From Plasmodium coatneyi (taxonomy: Eukaryota > Apicomplexa > Aconoidasida > Haemosporida > Plasmodiidae), in contig NC_033569.1 in NCBI RefSeq assembly GCF_001680005.1, forward strand, positions 248,001 to 312,000: DNA of 64,000 nt, in the 5' to 3' direction. Numbering within the stretch: position 1 is the stretch's first letter; the number at the start of each line of letters is the position of its first letter. Below, one piece after another: positions 62,939 through 64,000 of the stretch. Both the position numbers and the translations under genes were made by a program. The notes under the pieces were generated by a model that searched no databases, was not told the DNA's origin, and was given only the letters and a program-made list of their open reading frames with translations.

Positions 62939-64000
62939 TGGGTGGGGATGCGCAAGCAGATATATGCATGGCGCGACCCCCTACGTTGCTACATGGTTAG
63001 CCATTTCGCCATCTTGTCAAATAGCTAGCCAGATAGACAACTAGCCAGCTAGCCATTTTGTTTCAGAAAAAAATGTGCAAAAGTGGTAAAAAAAAAATAT
63101 GAACATTTTTTTAAAATAGCTCAAATGTTCATATTTTTTAAGTGCAAATGTTACGATTGGTGCGTTTTGCACACACACACCCATTTGCGATTTTGCTTCT
63201 GTGTAGCGTTTCACGGCTGGGAAGCACCCATATTAGTTACTCCCCTGTTTCGTTTAATGCTTACATGTTTTACTCCTTTTAAGTGGCCATCCTGTATTAT
63301 GTTAATTTTTCGTTCTTTTATTTTTTGGTAAGTTCACTGCGCATGGCCACAGAGAACCGTGCCCATCTGGACACGAATTTCCCTGCGGGGTGTGTCTGTT
63401 TTTGTTTGGCTGACAAGCGCTTTGTTTGTTTGTATAATTGGTGTGCCCATGATTTGTGAGCCCCATGGGGCGTTCTCTTACATGTCGTATTTTTAAGAAG
63501 AAAGTTCCCGCTTTCGAATGTGTATGTTTATGTGATGATCCCCGTAATTCCCCACACCCCTGCGTATTACTTTTTCATTCGTTGGCTTATTCAAGTATGT
63601 ATGCATGACGTGCCAGTGCTGTTGTACACGCAACATGTTGGACGCGTCCTTCGCATGCATAAATGAAGGTTTTCTTTTCCTTTTCATGACGTTTCCAAGA
63701 GGTAACAACATAATGGTATATTCGAGGCAATGTGCCTTTTTTTTTAATTTTTTTTTTCCGTATACCCTATTTTTTGTTACATTCAACTTTTTTTTTTTTT
63801 TAAATTAAACTTAAAATGTTAAAAAAGTGAAAAAGTTTTTCGCTTACATGTGCGACGACGTATGTGTGTTCCATACGTATGTGCCCTGCCAAATGTAAGT
63901 GCATTGTCATGCGAACATCTCTTACATTTGTACACATATACACATGTGCACATCCACACGGATGGACAAAAAAGCTAAACTGTCAAGTGGAACCCCTTAG
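62939..64000. other. 3' flank of PKB to window end
   Basis: It begins with GCTAGCCA/ACTAGCCA microrepeats (63020-63056). An inverted pair of TGAACATTTTTT/AAATGTTCATATTTTT words (about 63101-63140) could form a hairpin 3' of PKB, then T-rich DNA follows. No gene is visible before the edge. Confidence 0.5.

Noticed and set aside
1..64000. tRNA, rRNA, spliceosomal RNA, transposon, CRISPR or subtelomeric family genes
   Set aside because: Looked for by eye (B-box words, long repeats, arrays, family motifs) and not found. A covariance-model scan would be decisive for small RNAs.

Overview
The window is nuclear, core-chromosome DNA of a malaria parasite of the Plasmodium vivax/simian clade. The evidence is single-copy eukaryotic genes with short canonical GT-AG introns, long A or T homopolymers between genes, moderate GC, and proteins of clear Plasmodium type (FKBP35, PKB, a dipeptidyl aminopeptidase). 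The gene order recalls the right part of P. falciparum chromosome 12 (RPT6 ... DPAP2 ... FKBP35 ... PKB); that synteny is from memory and was not searched. I see no tRNA, rRNA, transposon, CRISPR array or subtelomeric gene family.

Layout. 0-19 kb: a helical-repeat protein (+), proteasome ATPase RPT6 (+), a small LYR-like protein (-), a very large low-complexity nuclear protein with DDT/WHIM-like blocks (-), and PIG-S of the GPI transamidase (-, three exons). 22-28 kb: a Bax-inhibitor-1 family protein (+), an unrecognised protein (-) and a BAP29/31-like ER protein (+). 28-35 kb: a same-strand run of RNA-processing genes (RBM22-like splicing factor, tRNA m3C-type methyltransferase, tRNA-splicing endonuclease subunit, UTP11), then a tiny membrane protein. 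36-46 kb: a DPAP2-like cysteine protease assembled here from eight exons (-), a SAM-like protein (+), a uroporphyrinogen-III synthase (+) and an AAK1/GAK-type kinase (-). 50-63 kb: FKBP35 (+), PIG-V (-, two exons), a STEEP1-like zinc protein (+), a SOSS-B/hSSB OB-fold protein (-, two exons), an FBXO9-like F-box protein (-, six exons) and protein kinase B (+, two exons).

These are mostly independent housekeeping genes. Loose themes are GPI anchoring (PIG-S, PIG-V), RNA processing (RBM22, METTL-type enzyme, SEN subunit, UTP11, perhaps STEEP1), protein turnover (RPT6, FBXO9, DPAP2) and kinase signalling.

The best candidate for something new is the uroporphyrinogen-III synthase at 42.5-43.7 kb. 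The family's N-terminal Thr-Arg-Glu motif lies at the very C-terminus, after the rest of the enzyme, so the protein reads as a circular permutation behind a secretory leader. This could explain why the step is hard to find in Plasmodium. Start codons were checked by eye; several genes start at an ATG well inside the longest open frame. Exon joins were derived by hand from splice signals and reading phase, without transcript data.
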